Shown in pieces: positions 49,901-60,323 of a DNA stretch of 64,000 nucleotides. Under the pieces are notes generated by a model that saw only the letters and a program-made list of their open reading frames with translations, did no database searches and was not told where the DNA came from. The position numbers were made by a program, and so were the translations under genes. The stretch is taken from NCBI RefSeq assembly GCF_014066305.1, contig NW_023501149.1, positions 1-64,000 of the forward strand, given 5' to 3'. Origin of the DNA: Letharia columbiana. Its lineage: Eukaryota; Ascomycota; Lecanoromycetes; Lecanorales; Parmeliaceae. Within the stretch, counting starts at the first letter, position 1, and the number at the start of each line of letters is the position of its first letter.

Positions 49901-51480
49901 TTATACTTCGGGATAAGATCTAATAAAAACGAAATAAAGTATTTTAAGAATTCTATATCTAATCGTATTAGACGATTATTCTCTTTCTACTTTTAAAGAT
50001 CTTTAAATAGTATTTCGAGTATTATAGTAATATTAGAATAGAATTTATTTAATAATAATTAACTAAGATCTTAATAGTCTATTTTAACGTCGTAGACGAT
50101 AATTATAAGTAAGATATTAGCGAATATCTAATCGAGATAATTCTTAAGTTATTTCTTTTAGTCGTCTTTCTTTAATAGATTATATCTTTTTAGTATAGAC
50201 TTACTTAGCGAGATAAGTATATATAAAAATAACTCGACTATTAATTTAAAACCCCTCGATATTAGTTATAGTTAAGAGATAAAAGAGAGTCTTATATCTA
50301 GCGAAGTAGTATTAGCGAAGATTTTATTAATATAGTTAATAGAAGAATATAATTAGCGATAGTCTCGAGGATTATAGAATTTATTATAATTAAATCGATT
50401 ATAATAAAACGATTAAGAGTTTTAGATATTTTAATAAGAAGATATAAAAGTAATATTATAATATATCTGGGGTAAAGTCTAACTCGGGCGTAGATTATAT
50501 AATAAGTAAACTTCTAGTTAAATAGATAGAGGTCGCTATTTTAAGACTCGATTTTCTAAGTAATTATCGAATATTCGCTATATATAGATATTATCTTAAT
50601 AAAGCTAAATTCTATTATAGACGAAGATCTTATAAAAATAGTATATTAATTAAAAGATATAGATAGTTAATAGATTAGAAATATAGTAGCGATAATTCGA
50701 TAGGACTTTTTAAAAAGATAAAGCGATTATTTTATAGATAAAGAAATATATAATTTAATTATAAACCTCGAAGTATCGAAGAAGCTTCTTAAGTTTCTTA
50801 GTCTTTTTATTATCGTTAGCGATACGATTAATAAAGCTATTAAATAGCTTATTAAGATATTTAATATTAAATATCTTATAATAGATTTATTTAATATATT
50901 TTAAATTTATTACTTTAAAATAAAGAAGAAGAGAGATTATTATAGAATTATTATCTTAATATAAAAAGAAGTAATATAATATTACTTTCGTCTTAGATAG
51001 TATTAGCGTTCTCTACTATAGTAGAATTAAAGTTAATTATAGAGTCTAGAGAGATATAGATAATAATTAAAGAGATAGAGTAAAGAGAAATAACTAATAG
51101 ATTAATAATATAGAAGCTTAGAGTATAGATTAATATATAATAAAGATAATCGACTAGCGACGAGTATAGATCTCATTAACCTTATTCTATATATATATAA
51201 ATTTATCTCGATCTTAAAGTATACTATTTTCATCGATTTATTCCCATTTAAGTTTCTAATAAATTAATTATAATTAAGCGATATAAAAATTAGAGATTAA
51301 GTTTAATAAGGTAAGTAATTCTATTAAAGAATTTAACTAGCGAATAAAAGATATAGTAAGAATAGAGAAGAGTAAGAATTCATTAGAGGGCTCTCTTATA
51401 AATTTAATAGATGATTTTTATAAAGGTGATAATCTAGTAGCGATAGCTTAATATATAGCTATGGCTTTTACGATAGACTT

Positions 51481-51780
51481 ACGAGAACGCTTAAGGGCTA
51501 TTAATAGTGGCTGAATAGCAATAGTATAAGTAGAAAAATAATCTGTTTTCCAAATAAGAAATTGCTTTCGTCTGATGTCAGGAAGGAGAAAAGTCCAAAA
51601 AAATCTCTTCTTGCGACGAGAGGAACAAGAATGAGGAGCAAGAAACGGGGGGACACGGCCTATTCAAGGCTCTTCCAACATGGCAATCTCGGCTATCCTG
51701 CCATAAGTGTGCTGTGCCCTCACTAGCCCCCAGTCAAGCTGTGGCGAAAAGTCTTTTCGTTATCTTGCCATGATACATAA
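51481..51780. other. 3' flank of gene 2
   Basis: RIP-type composition ends at about 51480-51540 and normal composition starts. It contains the presumed 3' UTR of the minus-strand gene ending at 51781. No other feature seen. Confidence 0.5.
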
Positions 51781-53463
51781 CTAACCTCGCCTTTCCACTC
51801 CGACCGCGAAACATTTATGAGGACCTGACTCGCACACTTCACAGGGTCTTGCGAAACAAACCATGCATCTATCTCTCACCCCTTCTCTATCTTCCCCCGT
51901 CTCCATCGTGTCTCCACACCTAGAGCAGTACCCTAGCCACCAACCCTTGTTGAGGAAATATTCCACGACTTGCCTCCGATGGGTCAGACTACCCAGACCA
52001 AAGACTTTATTCCTCATTTCTTCCTCCGACATCATTACGGTATCCATTACCGGAAGCCAGCGCGTGTAATGCGGTCCTGCATTCGCGGACATCACCGCTG
52101 AATCATCTACAGCACTTTCGCCACGACGTAACCAGATAAGGCTGTGAAGTCCCCAGATCGATGTCGCTTTTAAGCCAAAGCTCATGAGGATTGTGCGTAA
52201 CGTTTGGCCGATACGAATCGAACGTTGAGGCCAGTCTTGCTGTTGCGCCAAAGCAATGATACCCCAAGATTGAAGTAGGATTTCCGGAGGCGCTATTTCT
52301 GTAAAACGCTTCTGCCACATGACTACCACGTCGACTTGCTCTTCCGCAGTGATTTTTCTCAATATGCCGACGTTGACGCCTTTCCAATCAATCGCAATGC
52401 CGTTCGTGCGAATGCCTTTGCCAAATAATATGAAGTCTGGGCGTCCGTGTCGTTCGTATTCGGGTAATTGATGCGCAAACGGGGCACCGCATCTGATGGC
52501 GGTCATAGCCTCATCGACTATAAGGATCATACGATGCTTCCGACACGCTTGCACGGTCATCTCCCATTGCTCTGCGGTCATGACGCACCCGTCCCTTGCT
52601 CGAACAATTTCGACAAGCAATGCAACACAGTGCTTGGCTTTGGCGCGTTTGACCTGCTGGTCGATCTCTCCGGAGCCCATACGAACCACAACTGGCTTTG
52701 TGCCACACGCTACAGTGGATGACCAGGGGCATGGCGCATTGTATGCCAACGGCCCAAAGCCCGTGCCATAGGAACCTTCCATGATTGCAAGGTTGGGACT
52801 CCGGGTTTGTTCCTTTCTGAGCTTGAAAGCGTCATACGCCGACTTCTCCGAGTCTTCCGGAGAGATGTTGTTCTTCAGATGTTGGATCAGGCTTGTTATG
52901 AGAAGAGGATTGGCTGCGTCACTGACATGGCCGTGCAAAGTGATGGGGTCTGCGCCAAAGAAGTTGGAGAAGGCCTCGCGGTAATGGTCGCGAATGTCGC
53001 GCAGCTCGTTATAGATCAGGGTTGGAGTCCCAACGAACGTGCGCCAATACTCCGTGAGTGGCTTATTGATCTTATCTCGAAAGCAATTTTGACGCGTGAG
53101 CAGTAGGCCGTAATGCTGATTGAAGTCTAGGTCGGGATAGTCTTCAGGACATACTTCGCGGTGGAGGTGGTGAATGGTCCGATCTTGAGTGAGAAGTTGG
53201 TTGTGCTTCTCTTGATAGTGTTTATACACTGCCTCGGATGAACTTTGAGAGACGTCTTTATGGCAAATGAGGCACTCCCCAAAATGTCGAGGTTTGCCGG
53301 TTAGGTCATTGCCTAGGCAAAGACTGCAGTGTTTAGAGAATAGGCCTTGACCTGGTCTGTTGGATTTGTGGAATTCGTTGCGGCCTACACCACACTGCGG
53401 GCAATGCGAAGTGGCGGTATGTTGATTGGACCGTTTTCTCGCTTTGCCGTCAGTCACATCCAT
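51781..53463 (-). CDS. PLP-dependent class-III aminotransferase-like protein with zinc-finger-like N- and C-termini
   Basis: Single exon, 560 residues from the first in-frame ATG (53463, context ATTATGG); the frame extends upstream only to a TTG at 53589. N-terminal Cys/His pairs: C21-x2-C24 with C46-x2-C49, then C64-x2-C67 with H82-x4-H87. The central ~110-440 region resembles fold-type-I PLP enzymes of aminotransferase class III: GSYGTGFGPLAYN (residues 230-242), LIVDEAMTAIRCGAPF with D317 in the PLP-nitrogen position, and PDFILFGKGI with K349 as candidate Schiff-base lysine, 32 residues later as expected. C-terminus: C513-x2-C516, C533-x2-C536, C541-x2-C544, C551. Class-III proteins move amino groups or epimerise amino-acid derivatives; the substrate here is unknown. 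The canonical glycine-rich turn after K349 is replaced by GIRTNGIA, so activity may be altered. Zinc modules on this fold are unusual; nucleic-acid or protein binding is inference. Normal codon use inside RIPped DNA. Confidence 0.8.
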   Translation of the reverse strand: MDVTDGKARKRSNQHTATSHCPQCGVGRNEFHKSNRPGQGLFSKHCSLCLGNDLTGKPRHFGECLICHKDVSQSSSEAVYKHYQEKHNQLLTQDRTIHHLHREVCPEDYPDLDFNQHYGLLLTRQNCFRDKINKPLTEYWRTFVGTPTLIYNELRDIRDHYREAFSNFFGADPITLHGHVSDAANPLLITSLIQHLKNNISPEDSEKSAYDAFKLRKEQTRSPNLAIMEGSYGTGFGPLAYNAPCPWSSTVACGTKPVVVRMGSGEIDQQVKRAKAKHCVALLVEIVRARDGCVMTAEQWEMTVQACRKHRMILIVDEAMTAIRCGAPFAHQLPEYERHGRPDFILFGKGIRTNGIAIDWKGVNVGILRKITAEEQVDVVVMWQKRFTEIAPPEILLQSWGIIALAQQQDWPQRSIRIGQTLRTILMSFGLKATSIWGLHSLIWLRRGESAVDDSAVMSANAGPHYTRWLPVMDTVMMSEEEMRNKVFGLGSLTHRRQVVEYFLNKGWWLGYCSRCGDTMETGEDREGVRDRCMVCFARPCEVCESGPHKCFAVGVERRG

Positions 53464-53677
53464 AATGGAAAGGCGGTTGCAAGAAACATGAAACGAAGTA
53501 ACGATGGGCGGATTCCTCTGGTTGAGTGAGTGGGCAATTGTTGCCAAGGTGAAGGTTTCTCCTTGGCAGTTGTCGCCAATAGTTGCCAAGGACGATATCT
53601 CTCCTTGGCGGAAACTAAATCACTCTGCTAATCGTATCTACTCGTTTCCACCCTCATTTACACGTTACCCCTATTTG
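53464..53677 (-). promoter_or_regulatory. Upstream region of gene 2 with twin CCAAGG palindromes
   Basis: Normal-composition leader or promoter. Two copies of TTGCCAAGG-N11-CCTTGGC-type inverted repeats lie at 53541-53567 and 53583-53609, 42 bp apart, 78 to 146 bp upstream of the chosen ATG. They could be paired binding sites for a dimeric regulator, or coding if an upstream start exists. No core promoter motif identified. Confidence 0.45.
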
Positions 53678-53797
53678 CACGATCTTAAATCCGATAAATT
53701 CGATATAGATACTCGTATTCACTAGGATTTACAATCTACTAGAATTTGTAATCTTTAAAATCTAATTCTTATTAGTATATTAATATATATAAAAGAA
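53678..53797. repeat. ~100-bp repeat, second copy at 58868-58990
   Basis: The block from CGATCTTAAATCCGATAAAT to TCTTTAAAATCTAATTCTTA is repeated with few changes at 58875-58972. In both places it runs directly into a minus-oriented M/S-family tail (TTAGTATATTAATATATA here). Here the tail is cut after about 25 bases by the head of M copy H. Confidence 0.7.
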
Positions 53798-56432
53798 CAG
53801 TAAAGGCCTATAAATTAAATTTATGAAGTTGGATTTTTCTAAGTTAAATCGAATTTTAGCTCTAGCCCTAAGTTAAATCGAACTCTAATCGCTTACTATA
53901 CGTTTTTAATCTACTTTCATTATTATAAAATTAATTTAATCTATATAGTATATAGATATATATATACGAAGAGAGGCGCGCTAAGGCCTAATTAGGAAGG
54001 TATAATAATTGCCTATAAAAAATAGAGAAAGGTTATATTCTTATAGTAAGAAGTATCGAAATATCGAAAAGAAATAGAGACAACGTGCTAATTAGTGGTG
54101 TGAATCCCACAATATCTTCTACCGCAGTAAAATTTTTCGAATAATAAAATAGCTGTAGACATCGGACGGTTTCAATTCATTTAAATATACATCGTTCCGG
54201 AGTGATGATTTAATGTGAAACCGTGGAGAGCATATAACGTGGGATCTTGAAGAGCTAAGCCGTGTTCTTAACGATGGTAGCCTTATTACCGCTTGATTTC
54301 TCCGTAGTATTCTCCGCATTTACCTATTATAGTTCCTTCTCTTACTCCTTAATATAGTAGAGATGATAGGCTAAATTATAGTAGTGTTCTTCGCTTACTG
54401 AGTAATGATTTAATATGAAACCGTGAAGAGTATATAACGTGGGATCTTGAAGAGCTGAGCTGTGTTCTTAGTGCTGAGGGCCTTATTGCCGCTTGATTTC
54501 TCCGCAGTATTCTCCATAGTGTTCTCCGTAGTATTCTCCGCATTTATCTATTATAGTTCCTCCTCTTACTTCTTAATATAGTGGGAATAATAGGCTAAGT
54601 TATAGTAGTATTCTCCGCTTACTAAGTGATGATTTGATGTGGAACCGTGGAGAGTATATAACGTGGGATCTTGGAGAGCTAAGCCGTGTTCTTGGTGCTG
54701 GGGGCCTTATTGCCGCTTGGTTTCTCCGCAGTGTTCTCCGCATTTGCCTATTATAGTTCCTCCTCTTACTTCTTAATGTAGTGGGGATGACAGGCTAAGT
54801 TGTAGTGGTGTTCTCCGCTTGCTGAGTAATGATTTGATGTGGAACCGTGGAGAGCATATAACGTGGGATCCTGGAGAGCTAAGCCGTGTTCTTAATGCTG
54901 AGAGCCTTGTTGCCGCTTAGTTTCTCCGCAATATTCTCCGCATTCGCCTACTATATTGACTTCTCTTACACTAAGTAAGTAGATTAATATAAGACCATAG
55001 AGAGTAGGCCTATTATATCACTGCTGCTAATAACTATCTCCGCAATATTCTCCGCAATATTCTCCGTATTCGCTTACTATATTAACTTCTCTTATACTAG
55101 CTAAGTAGATTAATATAAGATTATAAAGAGTAAGTCTATTATATTACTACTGCTAATAACTATCTTCGTAATATTCTTCGTAGTATTCTCCGTATTCGTC
55201 TATTATATTAATTTCTCTTATACTAGCTAAATAGATTAATATAAGATCGTAGAGAGTAGATCTATTATATTATTACTACTAATAACTATCTCCGTAATAT
55301 TCTTTATAGTATTCTCCGTATTCGCCTATTATAGATTCTTCTCTTATTTAACTAAGTGCGAGGGTATCGAGGGTAAATATATTTATATTAATGAAATTAA
55401 TAGAATTAATAGAATAATAGAAGAAGAATAGTTATATAAATAGATGAAAGAATTATTATTTAATCTCGAACGCGTTTAATATAACTATAATATTTAAATA
55501 TTAATTTAATTTATCTATCGCTAACTTAAGAGAAGTATATAGAGAAGAATATATTCGTTTAGACTCTTTTTAAGAGTTTTCTAATTCGTTTATAAGTAGT
55601 AGTAGATAGCTATTAAGCTTACTTACGACCTCAATTACTAGTAATAATAAATTCGTTAAGAGATAGTCTAGAGACGTTAGTAGAAGCTCTAAGAGGCGAA
55701 TAAAGAGAGTATATATACTTAAATCGAACGCGTTTAGTATAATTATAATATTTAAATATTAGTTTAACTCATCTATCGCTAACTTAAGAGGAGTATATAG
55801 GGGAGAACGTATTCGTTTAGACTCTTTTTAAGGGTCTTCTAACGCGTTTATAAGTAGTAAGTTAGTAGGTAGCGATTATCAGCAGTAGCGGATTCGCCGA
55901 GAGATGATCTAGAGGCGTTAGTAGAGGCTTTAAGAGGCGGATAAAAGGAGTATATATATCTAAGACGTTAAGTAACCTTTCCGCGAGGGGTATCGAGAAC
56001 GATTATATTTATATTAATAAAATTAATAGAATTAATAGAATAATAAAAGAAGAATAGTTATATAAATAGGTGGAAGGATTATTATTATTCGATCTCGAAC
56101 GCGTCTAATATAACTATTATAATTATTATATTTAAATATTTATTTAATTTACTAATAGTAGATTAAACTTTATTATTTTTATAGCGTTAGAAAGCGTAAA
56201 GCGAGTTTTATAATTTAAGGAATTATAAAGTAACTATATATATCGTAAGCTGAGTACTTTAAAGTGTAAAACTTCTATATATAAATTTTTAATAAGAAAG
56301 ACGCGGAAGGGCTATCGGGCTAACTTAGCCGATCTAATTAAAAAGCGTATAGAACTTAAATTAATAATTAACTATATATATAAATTCAAGATTTTTAAGC
56401 TTAGCTCTATCTTATTCTTTTATATATACTAA
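53798..56432 (+). mobile_element. M-family repeat, copy H (complete, moderately mutated)
   Basis: Head CAGTAAAGGCC (one base shorter than usual) after host A; tail TATATATACTAA before host T; 2635 bp. The ~200-225-bp internal unit with GTGGGATCTTGGAGAGCT occurs at about 54240, 54440, 54665 and 54865. A second shorter unit (GCTAATAACTATCTCCGCAA) repeats three times (about 55020-55320), and the 250-bp GAACGCGTTTAAT unit occurs twice (about 55465-55960). No coding frame. Confidence 0.82.
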
Positions 56433-56440
56433 TAAAAGAA

Positions 56441-57360
56441 CGAGTAAAGACTTATAAATTAAATTTATATTTTTTTTTAATTAGAAGTATCGAGTAAATA
56501 GATAAGTAATCTTTAATAAGCGAACTTTAGTAAGCGATATTTAAATTCCTTACACTTTAATAATTATAGAACTTTTTTTTCGAAATCTCTTTAAATCTAC
56601 TTAATATACGTTCTAATTCTAATATTCGTATTATTAATAATTTTCTTTTTTCGAAATCTCTTTAAATATACTTAATGTACGTTCTAGTTCTAATATTTCG
56701 TATTCGTATTTTTTCGAAATCTCTTCAAACGTACTTAATGTACGTTCGGGTACTAATATTTCGTATTCGTATTTTTTCGAAATCTCTTCAAACGTACTTG
56801 ATGTACGTTCGGGTACTGATATTTCGTATTCGTATTTTTTCGAAATCTCTTCAAACGTACTTGATGTACGTTCGGGTGCTGATATTTCGTATTCGTATTT
56901 TTTCGAAATCTCTTCAAACGTACTTGATGTACGTTCGGGTGCTGATATTTCGTATTCGTATTTTTTCGAAATCCCTTCAAACGTACTTGATGTACGTTCT
57001 ATTTCTAATCTTCGTATTATTAATAATCTTTTTTTCAAATTATAGTGTTAGTAACTCAGCTAAAAAGCTGATTTCGAGAGTGTCTGCGCTTGATAGTTAG
57101 ATACCTCTATTTGAATCTAAATATCTACTCGCAGAGCCTCTATAGGGCTTTATAGGGCTATCGTAGAGCCTTCGTAAAGGCTACTACTAATATATAGACC
57201 GCAGTTTATACTTTCTAAATATAAAAAAATCTTAAAATGTAATCTTATAATTCTCTAAAAATAAGATATTTAAATATTATTTATTAAGAATCGCTTATTA
57301 AATTTACTCGATAGCTTAAATTTAAAAAAAAATTATAAATTTATTTTATAGATTTACTCG
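56441..57360. mobile_element. S-type element with head-head inverted ends and a 63-bp minisatellite (S4)
   Basis: The left end is the family head CGAGTAAAGACTTATAAATT and the right end is the same head inverted (ending TTTACTCG before host T), so this copy has TIR-like ends of over 100 bp instead of head plus tail. Host bases are again A (56440) and T (57361). The centre carries the tandem array at about 56575-57015 and a GC-richer stretch 57040-57200 (CGAGAGTGTCTGCGCTTGAT) that looks unRIPped. Confidence 0.6.
56575..57015. repeat. 63-bp tandem repeat, about seven units
   Basis: TTTTTTCGAAATCTC recurs at 56575, 56646, 56709, 56772, 56835, 56898 and 56961, with exact 63-bp steps from the second unit on. 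Each unit contains the palindrome ACGTACTTGATGTACGT. Because 63 is a multiple of 3, both strands stay open (minus strand ERTSSTFEEISKKYEYEISAP per unit; plus strand FRIRIFSKSLQTYLMYVRVLI). The minus-strand frame has no ATG, so I do not call a gene. Confidence 0.85.
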
Positions 57361-58005
57361 TTATAGAATAAAAGAATTAATAAAATAGCGAAGAGAGAAT
57401 TAGTTAATTAGATATTTAGCTTTTTTTTATAAGATCGAGATTTTAATAATAATAGAATTCTAGAATAATTAAAAAAGAATTAAAGAATAAATAGATAATT
57501 ATACTTCGTAATTATTAATAGAAAAAATATTAAAAAGGAAGAATATAGAAAAAGCGATAAGCTATATATTTCTTTAAATATTATTTACTTTTAATAATAT
57601 AGTATTAAATATTAATTAGCTAAATCGTTTTTTCGAGTTTTAAATTTTATTTAAATAGATTTAGATTTAATTAGCTTTTAAACGTATAGTTTTTAAATCG
57701 ATTTCGCTTTAATTAAAGACTTTATAAGCGCTAATTAAAAAGCTTACTTTTTTATTACTTAAAAATATAAATTATAAATTAAAAATTAAAAAGAAAATTA
57801 AAATATTTTAATAGAAAAAAGAAAATTTATATTAATAATAAGTTTTTTAAAAATTTAATTAACTTTAAATTAATTTAGATTTAATTAATAAAAAGTTAAT
57901 TTAAATTAATTATTTTCATTTTTATTTTTAAAATTTATAGAATTTTAATTAATTTTATAATTTTTTAGCGAGAGAGATTAATATATTTAAATTAAGAATA
58001 AAATA
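57361..58005. other. AT-rich DNA, unassigned
   Basis: Degenerate. The segment 57820-57900 (TTAATTAACTTTAAATTAAT...) is similar to 58760-58810, suggesting a repeated unit on both sides of the TIR element at 58006. No ORF. Confidence 0.45.
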
Positions 58006-58508
58006 CGCTATATAATAAGATAAAAAATCTTAATAAGATTTTAAAAAGAGGTTAAGATAGAGATAAGATTTTAAATTAAGATTTTAAGTTTTTTTAAAAT
58101 CTCGATTTTATCTTAATCTAGAATTATAATTTTAAAATTTATTTTAATAAATTTAATAAATTTTAAATATCTCTAAATAGAATATAGAATATAATATTAT
58201 AATTTAAATTAGAGTATAAGATATAGATACTTAATAAGATACTTAAAAGATATATAAAATTATATTTAAAAGAATATTATAGAAATATTATAAAATAATA
58301 AATTTAATTAAATTTAATTAATAAATTTTATAAAAATAATAATTTTAAGCTAATCTAATTAATAGACTTAACGAAAATAATAGAAATACTTCGTTATATC
58401 GATAAAAAAATCTTATTTTAATCTTATCTTACTTCGTTAAAATCTCGCTCTAAAGCGAAATAGTATTAGATATCTAAAATCTCGCTTTCTTTTTCTTTTT
58501 ATATAGCG
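58006..58508. mobile_element. CGCTACGTAA-family TIR element, RIPped copy
   Basis: Begins CGCTATATAATAAG and ends ...TATATAGCG, with TA directly outside each end. The interior is colinear with 61501-61994 (shared TTAGAGTATAAGATATA and ATTAGATATCTAAAA blocks). Noncoding. Confidence 0.6.
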
Positions 58509-58867
58509 TAGAATAAAGCGAAATAGTTTTAAAATATATTTAATTATTATTACTTAATTATTTAAATTTATATTAAAAGATATTCTAAATAAAGTAAATA
58601 AGTTTTTAATAAGTAATATTTAAATTTCTTCTCTTTAAATAATTATAAGACTAAATTTAAAAAAATTACTTTTATTTAAAAGCGTAAATTACGCTTTATA
58701 GTTTTAAAAAATAATTAAAAAACTTTAATAGAAAAAGAGAAAGTTATATTAATAATAAGTTTCTAAAAAGTTAATTAATTTTAAATTAACTTAGATTTAA
58801 TTAATAAGAAATTAATTTTTTTATCTATTATAATTTTTTTATATTAATTTATTTAATTTTTATTAAT
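58509..58867. other. AT-rich DNA with an S-block fragment
   Basis: 58600-58760 matches the internal S block (TTTAATAAGTAATATTTAAATTTCTT, then AGCGTAAATTACGC). No ends visible. Confidence 0.45.
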
Positions 58868-58972
58868 TTTACGATTTATACGATCTTAAATCCGATAAAT
58901 TCAATATAGATACTCGTATTTACTAGAATTTGCAATCTATTAGAATTTATAATCTTTAAAATCTAATTCTTA
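58868..58972. repeat. Second copy of the gene-2 upstream repeat
   Basis: Matches 53678-53768, which lies upstream of gene 2, and like that copy ends at a minus-oriented M/S tail. Differences are mainly C/T and G/A. Confidence 0.7.
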
Positions 58973-59477
58973 TTAATATATATAAAAGAATAAGATAGAG
59001 TTAAATTTAAAAATCTTAAATTTATATATATAGCTAATTATAAATTTAAGTTCGCTACGCTCTTTAATTAGATTAACTAAGTTAATCTATTTATTCTTTT
59101 ATATCTTCTTATTAAATAAAGATATAATATACGTATATCTTCTTTTAATATATATATACCCCCTTTTAATATATATATACTTTCTTTTAATATATATATA
59201 CTTATTTCCCCCCGCATTAAAATTCGATTAGCTTTCGCGCGGCCGCTAGCCGTATAGCTTTCTAGGGAATATTATCGAGACTCTTAATAATAGTAAAGTA
59301 AGTCTTTCTAGATCTCTTCTAATAAAGTTTAAAAGATTAGATAGTTTTAAATAATTGAATAGTACTAATTTAATTAATTTAATTAAAAGACGTAATAATC
59401 TTAAATTAATAATTAGCTATATATATAAATTTAAGATTTTCTAGTTTAGCCTTATCTTATTCTATTATATATACTAA
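58973..59477. mobile_element. Tail-tail (TIR) member of the M/S family
   Basis: The left end is the reversed tail (TTAATATATATAAAAGAATA) and the right end is the same tail forward (TATATATACTAA), giving inverted ends of about 110 bp. Host A (58972) and T (59478). The 505-bp interior has TTTTAATATATATATAC tandem repeats (about 59138-59210) and a GC-rich island GCGCGGCCGCTAGCCG (about 59237-59252). Confidence 0.65.
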
Positions 59478-59515
59478 TATAAGAATATTATTTATAATAA
59501 TATTCTAATTATAAT

Positions 59516-60323
59516 TACTAACCGAAAAGATATGATATATTCTATGAAATATTTTATATCAAGTAATATTATATTATACCCGGGTATGATATAAATAGAG
59601 TCGAATATTATTTCATTTTTCTAATATGAATTCGGGATCTTAGCGGGATATCCCACGGTATGATATATCTGTGGGATCATACCATGATATGATATATGTA
59701 TGGGATATCCCGGTTAAGATTTCTATATTTAGAAGTATAAGTAGCTATTCTAGTTATCATTCTGGCCAACGATGGCTACTACTATCATAGCTACCACTCT
59801 TATAACTGCCACTATTATAGCTGCCACTATTATGACTACCACTACCATGGCTGCCACTACCATAACTGCCACTACCATGACTACCTACCATGGCTATTAC
59901 TACTATAGCTACCTACCATGGCTGCCACTACCATAGCTACCTATCATGGCTACCCCCTACCATGGCTACCCCTATCATAGCTACCTATCTAACCCTAACC
60001 TATGATAGTGACAGGTATGATAGTGGTGGCCATGATAGTAGTAGCTATGATAGTGGTAGCTATAATAGTAGTAGTTATGGTTGACTAGAATAATAACTAG
60101 AATAGCTACTTATACTTCTAAATATAGAAATCTCAGTCGAGATATCCCATACATATCCCATACCATGATATAATCCCACAGATATATCATACCGTGGGAT
60201 ATCCCGTCAAGATCCCATATCATATCAGATATGGGATTATGCAAATCTTAATAACCCATATTATATTAGAGTATGATATGGTAGATTAATATCCCATATT
60301 ATATTATACCTTTCCGGCCAGTA
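59516..60323. mobile_element. 808-bp fold-back element with 8-bp target duplication
   Basis: Nearly the whole element is one imperfect inverted repeat. Left arm TACTAACCGAAAAGATATGA pairs with the right end (TATACCTTTCCGGCCAGTA); inner arms share TATGATATATCTGTGGGAT and AGATTTCTATATTTAGAAGT. The inner arms become CCACTACCATGGCT-type repeats that invert at about 59990-60000. Flanks ATTATAAT (59508-59515) and ATTATAAT (60324-60331) form an 8-bp duplication, as for hAT or Mutator-like elements. The open frame at 59890-60084 is a product of the trinucleotide-like repeats. Less RIPped than its surroundings. Confidence 0.75.

Larger units (their letters stand above)
45770..51480 (-). mobile_element. 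DIRS-like tyrosine-recombinase retrotransposon, split by an M copy
   Basis: The minus strand shows reverse transcriptase (about 49.9-49.2 kb) followed by a tyrosine recombinase (48.42-48.17 kb and 46.52-46.03 kb), with no DDE integrase. That is the DIRS/PAT arrangement. The recombinase frame resumes exactly across M copy G (46517-48171). Upstream (about 50-51.5 kb) probably held the gag-like ORF. Terminal repeats were not found, so both limits are approximate. Confidence 0.75.

Noticed and set aside
52103..53106. Several frames of 67-99 codons overlapping gene 2
   Set aside because: Shadows on both strands of the 560-codon gene, without domain signals.
53790..56440. ATAAAAGA on both sides of M copy H as an 8-bp target duplication
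   Set aside because: Other copies, including two with readable empty sites, show no duplication; the match arises in AT-rich flanks beside another family member.
56575..57015. Regular array considered as CRISPR
   Set aside because: 63-bp units are repeated throughout with no unique spacers; it is a minisatellite in a eukaryotic sequence.
59985..60002. Telomere-like AACCCTAACC
   Set aside because: Only about one and a half units, at the turn of a fold-back element; no array, so not a telomere.
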